NCBI RefSeq assembly: GCF_020091585.1
Contig: NZ_CP083582.1
Coordinates: 1,674,001-1,738,000, forward strand
Direction of reading: 5' to 3'
Length of the DNA: 64,000 bases
Source of the DNA: Kovacikia minuta CCNUW1
GTDB lineage: Bacteria; Cyanobacteriota; Cyanobacteriia; Leptolyngbyales; Leptolyngbyaceae
Below are positions 54,478 to 63,929 of the stretch, piece after piece. Both the position numbers and the translations under genes were made by a program. Within the stretch, counting starts at the first letter, position 1; each line of letters begins with the position of its first letter. Below the pieces are notes generated by a model. That model did no database searches, was not told the origin of the DNA, and was given only the letters and a program-made list of their open reading frames with translations.

Positions 54478-55077
54478 CTAAATAACATGAAAGACCTGAC
54501 CGTTCAGGAGTCCTTCCACGCTTTTGCTATAGGCAAGGGCAACTCGCGCTACGGGAACAGGGTTGTGCCCCCGGAAGTAGGAGCCAAGCGCTTCCATCGA
54601 TTCCTGGACAATACCAGGACTAACCGAATTGATGCGGATTCCCGGCTTTAGCTCGATCGCTGCCCCAATCACAAATCCGTCGATCGCGGCATTGACCATA
54701 CTGGCAGAAGCACCAAACCGAATCGGATCGTGGCTCAGAATTCCGCTGGTCAGGGTAAACGATCCGGCATCGTTGATATAGCTGCGTCCGATTAAAACGA
54801 GGTTGACCTGCCCCATCAACTTACTTTGAATTCCCTGATAAAAATGGGATTCATCCATCTCCTCAAAGGGGCCAAAGTGGAGACTACCCGTGGTAGATAC
54901 CAGGGCATCAAATGCTCCGACCTGTTCAAACAAGTTCTTGATGGATTCCGTTGAAGTGATATCAACCTGAAAATCTCCAGCGCTTTTCCCAACCGTGACG
55001 ATTTCATGCCGGGGTGCCAGTTCTTGGACAACTGCTTGACCGATCGTTCCCGTGCCGCCAACAACGATGATTCTCAT
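54478..55077 (-). CDS. atypical short-chain dehydrogenase/reductase
   Basis: The 199-residue protein opens with the NAD(P)-binding motif MRIIVVGGTGTIGQAVV. It has an Asp in VDITS, the catalytic-type Ser in FTLTSGILSH, but SASMVNAAIDG stands where the YxxxK pair should be, so Tyr and Lys are missing. The remaining GIRINSVSPGIVQESM is normal. The short length and missing residues place it in the small YbbO/YwfD-like atypical SDR group, whose reaction is not clear. Alone on its strand between the GT9 remnant and argH. Confidence 0.82.
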   Translation of the reverse strand: MRIIVVGGTGTIGQAVVQELAPRHEIVTVGKSAGDFQVDITSTESIKNLFEQVGAFDALVSTTGSLHFGPFEEMDESHFYQGIQSKLMGQVNLVLIGRSYINDAGSFTLTSGILSHDPIRFGASASMVNAAIDGFVIGAAIELKPGIRINSVSPGIVQESMEALGSYFRGHNPVPVARVALAYSKSVEGLLNGQVFHVI

Positions 55078-55260
55078 GGTAGATAGGTGGTAGGTAGTAG
55101 GGGGTAGGTGGCAGGGGTAAGGATAAAGACTGAAGGATACAACAACTTACGTCTGCCCTGCCTTCACACCCGTACCCCCAGACCTCCTTATCTCCTCAGC
55201 TTCAACTCAAAACTTAAAACTTAGAACTTAAAACTCCTAATTCTCAATTCCTAACTCTTT

Positions 55261-56661
55261 TCATCCTTCTCCTACTCTCGCTTTTGCAGTTTTTAGGGCT
55301 TGCCGTACCTGGTCAAAGCCTGTACCACCGTGGCTGTTGCGGGCAGCGACAACCCGGGCGGGGGCGATCGCTTCATAGATATCTGGTTCAAAGGCTGGGT
55401 GGAGTGCCTTCCACTCCTCCAGGGTCAGATCTTTCAATAATTTGTTCTGCGCCAGGGAAGTTTTCACCACTTTACCGACCAGATTGTAAGCTTCCCGGAA
55501 GGGAACTCCTTTCGCTGCCAGATAATCCGCAACATCAGTGGCGTTGGAAAAATCTTCGTTGACCGCTTCCTGCAAGCGCACCGTGCGAAATTCTATGCCT
55601 TCCAGAAGCAAAATCGTCATGGCTTCCAGGCAGGAATTGACCGTAATGACAGAATCAAACAGAGCTTCCTTGTCCTCCTGGAGATCCTTGTTGTAAGCCA
55701 GGGGCAGCCCTTTCATCAGCACCAGCATGCCTTGCAAATGACCAAACACGCGACCCGCCTTACCCCGAACGAGTTCCGGGACATCGGGATTCTTCTTTTG
55801 GGGCATGATGCTGGAGCCGGTGGAGCAACTGTCTTTGAGGGTGACGAAGCCAAATTCCTCCGATGCCCAAAGAATTACTTCTTCCGACAGGCGGCTGAGG
55901 TGAACCATGATTAGACTGGCAGCGCAGAGAAACTCGATCGCAAAGTCGCGATCGCTGACCCCATCCAAACTATTGGCATAGACGCCACCAAAGTTGAGGA
56001 GTTGGGCGGTGTAGTGCCGATCGATTGGGAAAGTTGTTCCTGCTAAGGCACCGGAACCCAGGGGAGACACGTTTACCCGCTGGTAGATTTCGCCCAGGCG
56101 TTCCCAGTCGCGCTGGCTCATCTCAAAATATGCCAGCAGATGGTGGGCAAGGCTGAGGGGTTGGGCACGTTGCAGGTGAGTGTAACCCGGAATCAACGTT
56201 TCCACATTTTGTTCTGCCAGGCTCAACAAAACAGACTGAAATTCTCGCACCCTGACCCGAATCTGCTGAATTTGATCGCGCAGGTAAAGGCGGGTGTCGG
56301 TGCCCACCTGATCATTGCGAGATCGGGCTGTGTGCAGTTTCTTGCCGACATCTCCCACAATTTCAGTCAGGCGGCGCTCAACCGCAAAATGGACATCCTC
56401 TGCTTCAATACCGGGTGTAAATTTTCCTTCCCGGTATTCTTGCCGGATTTGCTCCAGTCCACTGACTAATTTTTCACCCTCTTCTGGAGAGATAATGCCC
56501 GTATGGGCCAGCATGCGGGCATGTGCCTGAGATCCCGTCAGATCATATTCGATCAGCTGAATGTCGAAACCAATACTGGCGTTGAAACGGGCGATTGCCG
56601 GATGCAATGCAGTCTCAAACCGTTGGCTCCAGGTCGAGGTTGGCAAAGAAACGTTAGTCAA
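55261..56661 (-). CDS. argH: argininosuccinate lyase
   Basis: The 466-residue enzyme splits argininosuccinate into arginine and fumarate, the last step of arginine synthesis. The signature [20 protein letters not shown] is complete, including the catalytic Ser; [19 protein letters not shown] and the HxxR-type [20 protein letters not shown] are also present. Normal length. Minus strand, as are nusB, ftsY and the phosphatase gene upstream. Confidence 0.96.
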   Translation of the reverse strand: MTNVSLPTSTWSQRFETALHPAIARFNASIGFDIQLIEYDLTGSQAHARMLAHTGIISPEEGEKLVSGLEQIRQEYREGKFTPGIEAEDVHFAVERRLTEIVGDVGKKLHTARSRNDQVGTDTRLYLRDQIQQIRVRVREFQSVLLSLAEQNVETLIPGYTHLQRAQPLSLAHHLLAYFEMSQRDWERLGEIYQRVNVSPLGSGALAGTTFPIDRHYTAQLLNFGGVYANSLDGVSDRDFAIEFLCAASLIMVHLSRLSEEVILWASEEFGFVTLKDSCSTGSSIMPQKKNPDVPELVRGKAGRVFGHLQGMLVLMKGLPLAYNKDLQEDKEALFDSVITVNSCLEAMTILLLEGIEFRTVRLQEAVNEDFSNATDVADYLAAKGVPFREAYNLVGKVVKTSLAQNKLLKDLTLEEWKALHPAFEPDIYEAIAPARVVAARNSHGGTGFDQVRQALKTAKARVGEG

Positions 56662-56677
56662 GGATATCCCCTTAAAA

Positions 56678-56709
56678 ATTTTAGATTTTAGATTTTAGAT
56701 TTTAGATTT
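56678..56709. repeat. TTTTAGA tandem repeat
   Basis: About four units of seven bases immediately upstream of the argH start codon, replacing a recognisable ribosome binding site; GGATATCCCC lies between. Confidence 0.65.
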
Positions 56710-56816
56710 GAACTCGTGCCGTTCGATCTGTAACCCAATTGAAAAACTTAATGCGAATGATCTGTAACAGAAGCAATTTAAAATCTTCAATCTGAAATCT
56801 TCAATCTAGAATCCGT

Positions 56817-57065
56817 TTAGCCGTAACTGGTAAATGTTTTGAATAAATAACCCAGCACCAGCCCAATTAAAAATGCCCAAACCTGACCGGTCTTAACAAA
56901 ATTATTGAAAGCCCGCTGGACATCGCCACCCAAATCAACTTCAAGCGGCTTGTCTAATACGGACAGTTCCAGAGGAAGGTGCCAGTGAAATGTTTGTATA
57001 AGGTCTGTGCACTGGGTTAACCCAGTTAGCCAGGTTGTTGAATCCTGCATCATGCTAATGAGCAT
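56817..57065 (-). CDS. small membrane protein of unknown function
   Basis: An 82-residue protein with a C-terminal membrane segment (TGQVWAFLIGLVLGYLFKTFTSYG) and an amphipathic N-terminal half. The start may be the second or third Met (MMQDSTTWL). No family recognised; similar small proteins occur in this neighbourhood in cyanobacteria. It lies between the phosphatase gene and argH on the same strand. Confidence 0.55.
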   Translation of the reverse strand: MLISMMQDSTTWLTGLTQCTDLIQTFHWHLPLELSVLDKPLEVDLGGDVQRAFNNFVKTGQVWAFLIGLVLGYLFKTFTSYG

Positions 57066-57157
57066 TACCGCTATCTCCCTTTTTGTCGATGCTGTGTCAG
57101 TCTGAAAACGCTCAAGCTCTCAAGACTGAAAGAATACCAGAAAACTACCCGAATAGT

Positions 57158-58594
57158 TTACTCTTTGATTTGCATCACAATCAGGGTCATGTCGTCAGCG
57201 TTGCGATCGATGGCTCCGGTAAAGGCATGAACCCGGTCAAACAGGTACTCCAAAATTTCCTGAGGGGTGTGGCAGTGCTGGCATGCCCACTCAAACGCTT
57301 TGGTCAGATTCTCTTCGTCAAACCGATCACCGCTTTGGTCTGCCGCATCGGTAAACCCATCGGTATAGTAAATCAATGTGTCACCCGGATTGAGCTGAAC
57401 CTGGGCATCCTGGTAATGCGTATCTGCATCTAGCCCAATCAGCATTCCCAACGTATCTAATCGTCGGATAGATTGGGTTGATGCCTGCCAGAGCAACGGC
57501 GGGTTGTGGGCAGCGTTACTGTAAAAAAGCGTCCGTGAAATGGGGTCATATTCAGAGTAGAACAGGGTTACAAACCGATTGGAGTTTTCCAAATCGGCGT
57601 ACATGACTCGATTTAAGTGCTGCAAGATACGGGCGGGAGAGTGGGCGTTCAACACTTCTGCCCGCAACATCCCCCGTGTCATAGTCATAATCAGACCTGC
57701 TGGGACTCCCTTGCCCATCACATCTCCGATCGCGACACTCCAGCGCCCCCGTTCACTACTGCCATCTTTCTTCGATCGCATCTGGTCGTAGCTGGCAGGA
57801 ATAAAGTCGTAATAGTCTCCCCCTACCCGGTTAGCTGTTTTACAACGGGCTGCCAGTTCCACACCCTGGATCTTGGGGCATTGCCGGGGCAACAGACGCA
57901 GTTGAATCTCAGCACCAATTTCCAATTCCCGATCCAGTCGTTCCTTTTTCCGCAGTTCAACGGTCAGTTCGTCGTTTTCGATCGCGACAGCAGTCTGGTC
58001 GGCAACCAGGCGAACGAGCTTCTGACGGGTTTCAGTCCAGGTATATTGGGGATCGCGGCTAAACACGTATAGCCGTCCGCGCTCGGTATTTTTGACCAGG
58101 ATGGCGGTACCAAATAGCTGCACGTCAGATCCCAGATGATGGCTGACCTGATGATCCAGAGTGGCAATCGCCCCCGGCAACAGACTAATGGTCTCACCTG
58201 GCGCAACGGTTGGCAGGGAAGCGGTTACCTGGCGGGTTGCCGTTTCCATTGCCTTGCGAATTTCACGGGTCCAGCGGCTATCCTGACAGTGCAACCGCTC
58301 TAACCGCACCTGCCCATTGGGCTTAAAGAGCAATAGTGCCCCACCGTCAGAGTCAGTCACCCGACTTGCCATCAGCGGAATCAGTTCCAAAAATTGATTC
58401 AGATTATTGAAACTCCGTAGGGCAAAACCAAGGGAACTCAATAGATCCTGAATTTTATGTTGCTCCCGATTTAGCCGTGCCACCAGTTCCTTCAGTGCGA
58501 ACACGGGCGTGATATCCGGCGCGGCACCGCCACCAGCAGCAGTGGTGCGATCGGAGGGTTGCGATGGCTGTCTAGGGAGAGGCACAGCAGTCAT
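57158..58594 (-). CDS. GAF domain-containing PP2C (RsbU/SpoIIE-type) serine phosphatase
   Basis: The 478-residue protein has a predicted helical lead (LVARLNREQHKIQDLLSSLGFALRSF), a GAF domain (about residues 65-215, including LFGTAILVKNTERGRLYVFSRDP and VADQTAVAIENDEL), and a PP2C-like phosphatase domain (about 245-475) with ANRVGGDYYDFIP, VAIGDVMGKGVPAGLIMTMTRGMLR (in parts), YYTDGFTDAADQSGDRF and NADDMTLIVMQ, which keeps the metal-binding aspartates. Such proteins dephosphorylate anti-anti-sigma partners; none is nearby. Divergent side: repeats only. Confidence 0.9.
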   Translation of the reverse strand: MTAVPLPRQPSQPSDRTTAAGGGAAPDITPVFALKELVARLNREQHKIQDLLSSLGFALRSFNNLNQFLELIPLMASRVTDSDGGALLLFKPNGQVRLERLHCQDSRWTREIRKAMETATRQVTASLPTVAPGETISLLPGAIATLDHQVSHHLGSDVQLFGTAILVKNTERGRLYVFSRDPQYTWTETRQKLVRLVADQTAVAIENDELTVELRKKERLDRELEIGAEIQLRLLPRQCPKIQGVELAARCKTANRVGGDYYDFIPASYDQMRSKKDGSSERGRWSVAIGDVMGKGVPAGLIMTMTRGMLRAEVLNAHSPARILQHLNRVMYADLENSNRFVTLFYSEYDPISRTLFYSNAAHNPPLLWQASTQSIRRLDTLGMLIGLDADTHYQDAQVQLNPGDTLIYYTDGFTDAADQSGDRFDEENLTKAFEWACQHCHTPQEILEYLFDRVHAFTGAIDRNADDMTLIVMQIKE

Positions 58595-58834
58595 TGAGTC
58601 AGGATGAATGAAGCATCATCTTAGTAGAGGTCAGATAAATGTAACCTACTTCCACCATAAGTTGACAATTTTTGCAACAGATTCTAAACGAATGCGTTGA
58701 TGGTAGCAGTATTTTGGTCAGTCAACCTTAAAGAGATCCACAAAAAAAGACCCCACGTTCACTGTTTTGCTGCCAAGGTTAGCACAGGGATGGGGAAGGA
58801 GTTCTAAATTTTGAGTTCTAAATTTTGAGTTCTA

Positions 58835-58960
58835 AGTTGAAGGTAGTGCCCTGAAGGGAAGGATGGTGAGAGAGTGGGAGAGTGCGAAATGCCTACGCTC
58901 CCGCCCTCCCGCCCTCACTCTTTTAATCTCTATCCTTTCCTAAATAGGACTACCAAGTTG
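58835..58960. repeat. long hairpin repeat C, copy 2
   Basis: Same layout as 23818-23945: GGTAGTGCCCTGAAGGGAAG at the left, GGGAGAGTGCG and ACGCTCCCGCC inside, and TAAATAGGACTACC at the right, with the ends imperfectly complementary. Confidence 0.65.
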
Positions 58961-58969
58961 AAAGTAATG

Positions 58970-59062
58970 TTTGAATTAGAAACGCGACAGATCGGGTAGG
59001 GGTGTTTGGCCAAACGCCCTTACAGGGATGTTGATGGGCCACGAAGACGATTTAATTGGGTG
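58970..59062. repeat. repeat B, copy 2 (inverted relative to copy 1)
   Basis: Reverse complement of 52351-52450 with about ten differences; the core reads GGTGTTTGGCCAAACGCCC, one change from the perfect palindrome of copy 1. Confidence 0.75.
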
Positions 59063-59177
59063 TAAGAAGGGGGGGGAAGAGGTCGGGGAGGGATGGGGGA
59101 TGAGGGTACGGTAGGCATCAGTTGTCTTATCCCTCAGCCCTTATCCTTTTAGCTTTGCCCCTGCCCCCTCCTTCTTC

Positions 59178-60908
59178 TTACCCATTCAATAGTGCTTCAA
59201 CAAACTCATAACTGGAAAAGGGACGGAGATCCTCAACGCCTTCTCCAGCACCGATGAAGCGAATCGGTAAGCCAAGTTGCTGAACGATCGCTAAGGCAAT
59301 GCCACCTTTTGCGGTTCCGTCTAGTTTGGTTAGAACGACGCCACTCAGTTGGGCAGCCTGGGAGAAAACTTCGGCTTGACGCAGCCCGTTTTGCCCCAGA
59401 GTGGCATCTAAAACGAGCAAGGATTCTACAACGACATCTTTTCCAGCTTTTTTGTCGATAATGCGGCGAATTTTACTGAGTTCGTCCATTAGATTCTTTT
59501 TATTTTGCAGCCGTCCAGCGGTATCTACCAGAAGCAGTTCTGTCCCTCTAGACTGGGCTGCCGCGATCGCATCAAACACGACAGCAGCGGGATCGGTGTT
59601 CTGCCCTGGATTGGCGATGACTTCCACCCCACTCCGACTGCCCCAAACTTTGACCTGCTCAACTGCGGCTGCCCGGAAGGTGTCTGCTGCTGCAATCAAA
59701 CACTTGTAACCTGACTTTTGGGCAATATGGGCAAGTTTACCGATGGTGGTTGTCTTCCCGGCCCCGTTGACTCCTGTAATTAACCAGATGTTGAGGGTAT
59801 CTTTTTGGGGCGTAAAAAATGCATTGCTTTCCTTCAGGGGGGCATCCAGCATGTCCCGCAAAATTTGCTTCAGGTAGGTAATGGCGGCATCCGGTGGCAA
59901 AACGTCACTTCGTAGCTTTTGCTGAAGCGACTCAATAATGGCATCGGTGGCATCTACTCCCACATCTGCTTGCAGAAGCACCGATTCAATTTCAATGACG
60001 GCATCCTGGGTCAGCGGTCCCTGCCCGACGATCGCCCGTAGTTGGTTAATTAACCCCCGGCGAGTTTTATCGAGTCCTTGCCGGAGTCGCTTCAACCAGG
60101 TAATTTCCTCCAGAGAAACATCCTCAGGACGCCGCCCCTGGGCTGCCAAAACCTCCGCTGACCAGATAAAACCTTCATCCAGAGTAAAATCGGGAATTTC
60201 GGGCAAAGGGGTTTCAGCAGGCGTTTCTGTGGCGCTCTCTGCGCCGATGGGGGAAGTAACCGCAGGCTCCGTTTCCGGTTCTGCGATTGCTGTTTCCTTC
60301 AATCGTTCCAGGCGAGCTTGGCGATCGGCTTCAGCCGCCAACCAAAAAGGTAGTGGAGCCTGAGGTTCAACGGTTGGTTCTGACTCAGCGGTTTCTGGCT
60401 CAGCCGCAGGTTCTGGAATCGGGGGCGCGGTCTCTGCCAGCCCTGTATCCGCTGGCAGGTTAACCTGGGCTTTTTCCTGTTCGGTAGGAGATTCGGCGGT
60501 AGAAAGTGATTCTACTTCCAGTGCGATCGCAGGTTCCGTTAGCTCAACGGGAGCAATCTTTGCCTCAATTGCCGCTGGGTCTGGCTCAACTGCGATTTCT
60601 GGCTCAACTGCGACTTCTGGCTCAACTGCGACTTCTGGCTCAACTGCGACTTCAGCGTCTGGAGTGGCTGGAGTTTCCGTTGTTGAAGCTGCTTCCTGAC
60701 CAGCTTCAGTGGTTTCTGTCTGCTGGCGTTTTTGGATGTTCTGGTAGGCAGCCTTTGCCCAACTCAAATAATCTTCCGCAACCGCTGGAGTTTCTTCCTG
60801 TTGTACAGGTTCAGAGCGCTCAGGCTCAGGCTGGTTTGGCTGAGTCTCCTCATTACTTCCTTCTTCAACCGTCTGCTTAAATTGACGACGAAACCAATCA
60901 AACGTCAT
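59178..60908 (-). CDS. ftsY: signal recognition particle receptor
   Basis: The 576-residue GTPase docks SRP-ribosome complexes at the membrane. The NG domain (about residues 275-576) has the helical N part ([14 protein letters not shown]), G1 [26 protein letters not shown]3 [10 protein letters not shown]4 [10 protein letters not shown] and closing [18 protein letters not shown]. The N-terminal 275 residues form an acidic, disordered extension with four direct copies of a six-residue EVAVEP unit (60590-60650), longer than usual for FtsY. Cluster with nusB and DUF502 on the same strand. Confidence 0.95.
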   Translation of the reverse strand: MTFDWFRRQFKQTVEEGSNEETQPNQPEPERSEPVQQEETPAVAEDYLSWAKAAYQNIQKRQQTETTEAGQEAASTTETPATPDAEVAVEPEVAVEPEVAVEPEIAVEPDPAAIEAKIAPVELTEPAIALEVESLSTAESPTEQEKAQVNLPADTGLAETAPPIPEPAAEPETAESEPTVEPQAPLPFWLAAEADRQARLERLKETAIAEPETEPAVTSPIGAESATETPAETPLPEIPDFTLDEGFIWSAEVLAAQGRRPEDVSLEEITWLKRLRQGLDKTRRGLINQLRAIVGQGPLTQDAVIEIESVLLQADVGVDATDAIIESLQQKLRSDVLPPDAAITYLKQILRDMLDAPLKESNAFFTPQKDTLNIWLITGVNGAGKTTTIGKLAHIAQKSGYKCLIAAADTFRAAAVEQVKVWGSRSGVEVIANPGQNTDPAAVVFDAIAAAQSRGTELLLVDTAGRLQNKKNLMDELSKIRRIIDKKAGKDVVVESLLVLDATLGQNGLRQAEVFSQAAQLSGVVLTKLDGTAKGGIALAIVQQLGLPIRFIGAGEGVEDLRPFSSYEFVEALLNG

Positions 60909-61094
60909 TAGCCATACCTGAACGCAATATCAGGGGAACGTCCCCCTATTAAGAGTAAAGAAAAATGTCTAAAAAGCCTATAGCAGGGGTCAGGTGTTGA
61001 GTGTCAGTTACCAATTACCGATTGTTCACTGTTCACGGGTTCTCAACTTAAACCTTAAAACTCAAAACCCACTCCTCTCCCCCCCCATCAACGC

Positions 61095-61727
61095 TCAGCC
61101 CTTAGGGGTGGACTCCGCCTTCAGCTGATCACTAACCCGTCGCAGGACGCCATTGATAAAACGGTGCCCTTCGTCCCCACTGTAGCGTTTTGCCAGTTCT
61201 ACGGCTTCATTAATGGCGACGCGATCGGGAACTCCCAGGAACAGGATCTCTGTGACGGCAATCCGCAAAATATCGCGATCGATCCAGGCGAGACGGGAGA
61301 GTTGCCAGTCTACTAAAGCTTGCGACAGAAGTTGGTCAAGCTTTTGCTGGTTATCTTTTAAGGAGCGGATGATTTCAAGGGTGTAGGAGCGGACCTCCCT
61401 CTGGTTTGCCAGTTGAATGAATTCGGGAACCTCCATCGCTACGCCCAGGCGATTGATCGCGGTTTGGGTCAGGGAGATTGCCTCAGTCACCATTGACCTG
61501 GCGCTCTGCACATCGGTTGTACGAATTTCGCTGTTTAACAAGCGGGCACTACTTTGCTGTAATTCAGCAGCAGCGCTCTCCAGGGCGTCTTGAGCTTCAC
61601 TCGTGAGGGTTCTCACGGCTGCTACAACAACAGCCTGTAAATCCTGTTCCTCTAAGCGCTCTTGTTTGGCAGGTAGCTGGCTAATGCTAAGGAGTGCCAG
61701 TTCACGGGCGATACGGCGGGCTTGCAT
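61095..61727 (-). CDS. nusB: transcription antitermination protein NusB
   Basis: The start is set at 61727 ([19 protein letters not shown]), since the upstream extension is repeat DNA; this gives 210 residues. The all-helical NusB fold is clear: [15 protein letters not shown], a long middle insertion typical of cyanobacteria, then [29 protein letters not shown] (in parts), [31 protein letters not shown] (in parts). It binds boxA RNA with NusE in rRNA transcription. The next gene downstream is ftsY. Confidence 0.92.
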   Translation of the reverse strand: MQARRIARELALLSISQLPAKQERLEEQDLQAVVVAAVRTLTSEAQDALESAAAELQQSSARLLNSEIRTTDVQSARSMVTEAISLTQTAINRLGVAMEVPEFIQLANQREVRSYTLEIIRSLKDNQQKLDQLLSQALVDWQLSRLAWIDRDILRIAVTEILFLGVPDRVAINEAVELAKRYSGDEGHRFINGVLRRVSDQLKAESTPKG

Positions 61728-61737
61728 AATTTTGGAG

Positions 61738-61830
61738 GGGTGGGGAGTAGGGAGTAGGGAGTAGGGAGTGGGGACGGATTCACTCAGCACTTAGTCCTCA
61801 GCACTCAGTCCTGCTTTTCAGCACTCAGTC
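61738..61830. repeat. GGGAGTA and CACTCAGTCCT tandem repeats
   Basis: About four units of seven-base GGGAGTA (61743-61770) followed by three imperfect copies of CAGCACTCAGTCCT (61785-61835), between DUF502 and nusB. Confidence 0.65.
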
Positions 61831-61847
61831 CTGCTGCAACTACCAGA

Positions 61848-62564
61848 TTAAACTTCTTCTTCAACGGCGAGCGCCTGACGGCTTTGTTCCTTAAACGGGT
61901 CTAGCGATCGCTTAGACATGGGAAGTGTGGCAACTGACTTAATATCAGGACTAACAATGCCACCTGAAACGACAACTTTGAAAGCATCCTCGATCGACAT
62001 CGAAAGATTGATCACAGCATCTTCGGGGACGACCGCGTACCACCCTGTTGTAGGGTTGGGAGTGGTTGGAATAAATACGCCCAGCATCGAGTTGGAGAAG
62101 TGAGCTTGCGACTCCCCACTCACCCCGGTGACAAAACCCAGGGACCAGACCCCCTGACGGGGATATTCCACCAACACCACCCGTCGAAACTTACTGCCAC
62201 TATCTTTTAGCAATGTTTCCAGAAGTTGCTTCAGGGTTTTGTAAATTGCCCCTGCCAGAGGAATTGCCTGAAGGATACGTTCCCCAAAATCTAGTAGCCA
62301 GCGTCCAGCGATGTTTCGTGCCATCAAGCCGATTACAAGAATACAAAGCAAGGGAACTGCCAAACCGATCGCTAAATTGAGCAGGTTCAACAAAATCGGG
62401 TGCAAGTCAACGAAAGGGTTCAGTTGCTTTGGAATGCGGGTCAGAAAATTGACAACCCAGTTAGCGACGGTAAATGTCAGCCAGATTGTCGTTGCCAGCG
62501 GAATTACCACTAGCAGCCCTGCAATCAGGTCGTTTTTCAGATCTTGCTTGAAGCGCTGGAGCAC
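61848..62564 (-). CDS. DUF502 membrane protein
   Basis: The 238-residue protein has two N-terminal membrane spans (LIAGLLVVIPLATTIWLTFTV and LLNLAIGLAVPLLCILVIGLMA, in parts), then RWLLDFGERILQAIPLAGAIYKTLKQLLE and the DUF502 core with PRQGVWSLGFVTG and LGVFIPTTPNPTTGWYAVVPED. Function unknown (COG2928), related in plants to LCV/COV vascular patterning proteins. It is upstream of nusB on the same strand. Confidence 0.9.
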   Translation of the reverse strand: MLQRFKQDLKNDLIAGLLVVIPLATTIWLTFTVANWVVNFLTRIPKQLNPFVDLHPILLNLLNLAIGLAVPLLCILVIGLMARNIAGRWLLDFGERILQAIPLAGAIYKTLKQLLETLLKDSGSKFRRVVLVEYPRQGVWSLGFVTGVSGESQAHFSNSMLGVFIPTTPNPTTGWYAVVPEDAVINLSMSIEDAFKVVVSGGIVSPDIKSVATLPMSKRSLDPFKEQSRQALAVEEEV

Positions 62565-63176
62565 AGTTTGCCCAATCTCCTTAGAACCTTGCAGCAGAAC
62601 ATCAAAACTCTCTCAAATGAAAATAAAAATGTAGTGAGAGGGGATCAGCCCAGGTTCGGACTTTTATCCATTTTGCCTCGATTCTGACCCACTTCACCGT
62701 GAAACCTAAAATGCAACCTCCGGTCAAATTCAGCCTGAACTGATTTGCACTCCTATCTATAGTTTTAAGACCTGCCGCCCTTTCTGTAAAGTTTTGTTGC
62801 TATTTTGAGTCTTTCAAGACAACAAATATAATCCTACGGCGTTTGGTATCTTATTTGACAATCTTTTAGCCAGAAAGTAGGGGTTGGGGAACGGGAGATA
62901 GGGGAAATGGGGAAGTTTTAAGTTTTACAGCGGTTTTCAGATCAGTCAGCCACAGTCTCGTGAAGGGGGGTGTGGGGTGTGGGGTGTGGGGTGTGAGGTG
63001 TGGGGTGTGGGGTGTGGGGGGTGTGGGGTGTGGGGTGTGGTTAATCCAAATGAAACTGGCTGTAAGTTTTGAGTTTTAAGTGGTTGAGGGGTAAGGGAGG
63101 GGTGAGGGGTAAGGAATGAGCGGACAAATAAAATCCCACTGACGCCCATCCCTCTTCTGCCTTCTGCCTTTCACCC
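62565..63176. other. gene-free spacer with repeat D copy 2
   Basis: About 610 bases; 62924-63066 is repeat D with a long tandem array. The part nearest the DUF502 gene (62565-62900) is non-repetitive and presumably contains its promoter. No gene supported. Confidence 0.5.
62924..63066 (+). repeat. repeat D, copy 2 with GTGTGGG tandem array
   Basis: Flanks match copy 1 (TTTACAGCGGTTTTCAGATC left; GTGTGGTTAATCCAAATGAA right). Between them is an array of about ten seven-base GTGTGGG units (62969-63040) with two variants. Confidence 0.7.
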
Positions 63177-63929
63177 CTAGCTGCCCCGTGGTTCCTGTAA
63201 ATTAAACAATTGCCGCAGTCCAACCCAACCGATCGTGGCGTAGCCAAATGCCAGCAGCAGGCTATTTAAGCAAATTCGTAGCCCGGTCTGAAGCGCTCCT
63301 TTTCTGGTCTGGTCAACGATCTGCTGTTTCTGAGTTTGGATTTCCTTTTGTTTCTGATCACGGGCAGGCGCAATCTGGGCTTCCAGTGCCTTCGGATCGG
63401 ATTTCAATTTTTGCAACTGTTTTGCCCGGACTAACTCTTCTCCCTGAAGTTGTCCGGCTTTAATTGCCTGGTCAGCGGCATTCGCCTGAGCGTCTACCTG
63501 CGCCCTTAACTGCTGCACCTGGGCGTCAAGCTGGGCTTGCTGGCTGGCGGCATTCTGCTCTGCTTTTTTGATCTGGTCGTCTGCTGCCGATCGGGTTGTG
63601 CTGAAATGCCAGGGGGCAATTAACAGGAACGCCAGTCCCAAAACACTGGCTAACCAGAGTGCGGTTAACCTCAACCCTCTAGAACTACCGCTAGTAGCAG
63701 GGTCAGAATTGCTCTCTACCCAAAACCCGGTAAACAGGATCGCCAAACCGACGAGGGGAATAAACCCCCGATCGACCAGTTGTGTGGTCAAATTTAAGAC
63801 CCACTGGCTGTTTTGAAAATCCGCAGTGATGAGATAGACAATTAAATCGATTAGATAGGTCGAGATCAGAACGATTCCGACAAGTTTGAGGATGAGGGAG
63901 GTAAGGGGAGAGAGGCTGAAGGCTTTCAT
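63177..63929 (-). CDS. HpsJ-like membrane protein
   Basis: The 250-residue protein has three N-terminal membrane spans (LILKLVGIVLISTYLIDLIVYLI, GFIPLVGLAILFTGFWV and LTALWLASVLGLAFLLIAPW, in parts). A coiled coil of about 90 residues follows, rich in Ala, Gln and Lys (QLDAQVQQLRAQVDAQANAA), then a last span (LRICLNSLLLAFGYATIGWVGL). This layout matches the HpsJ family linked to hormogonium polysaccharide in Nostoc. No other hps gene is in the window. Confidence 0.75.
   Translation of the reverse strand: MKAFSLSPLTSLILKLVGIVLISTYLIDLIVYLITADFQNSQWVLNLTTQLVDRGFIPLVGLAILFTGFWVESNSDPATSGSSRGLRLTALWLASVLGLAFLLIAPWHFSTTRSAADDQIKKAEQNAASQQAQLDAQVQQLRAQVDAQANAADQAIKAGQLQGEELVRAKQLQKLKSDPKALEAQIAPARDQKQKEIQTQKQQIVDQTRKGALQTGLRICLNSLLLAFGYATIGWVGLRQLFNLQEPRGS

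Larger units (their letters stand above)
58595..59177. other. gene-free spacer holding repeats C and B in tandem
   Basis: From left to right: a TTTTGAGTTCTAAA tandem run (58803-58838), repeat C copy 2 (58835-58960) and repeat B copy 2 (58970-59062). No gene or promoter assigned. Confidence 0.6.

Noticed and set aside
62946-63149. 67-residue open frame rich in His, Pro and Thr
   Set aside because: It is a readout of the GTGTGGG tandem array.
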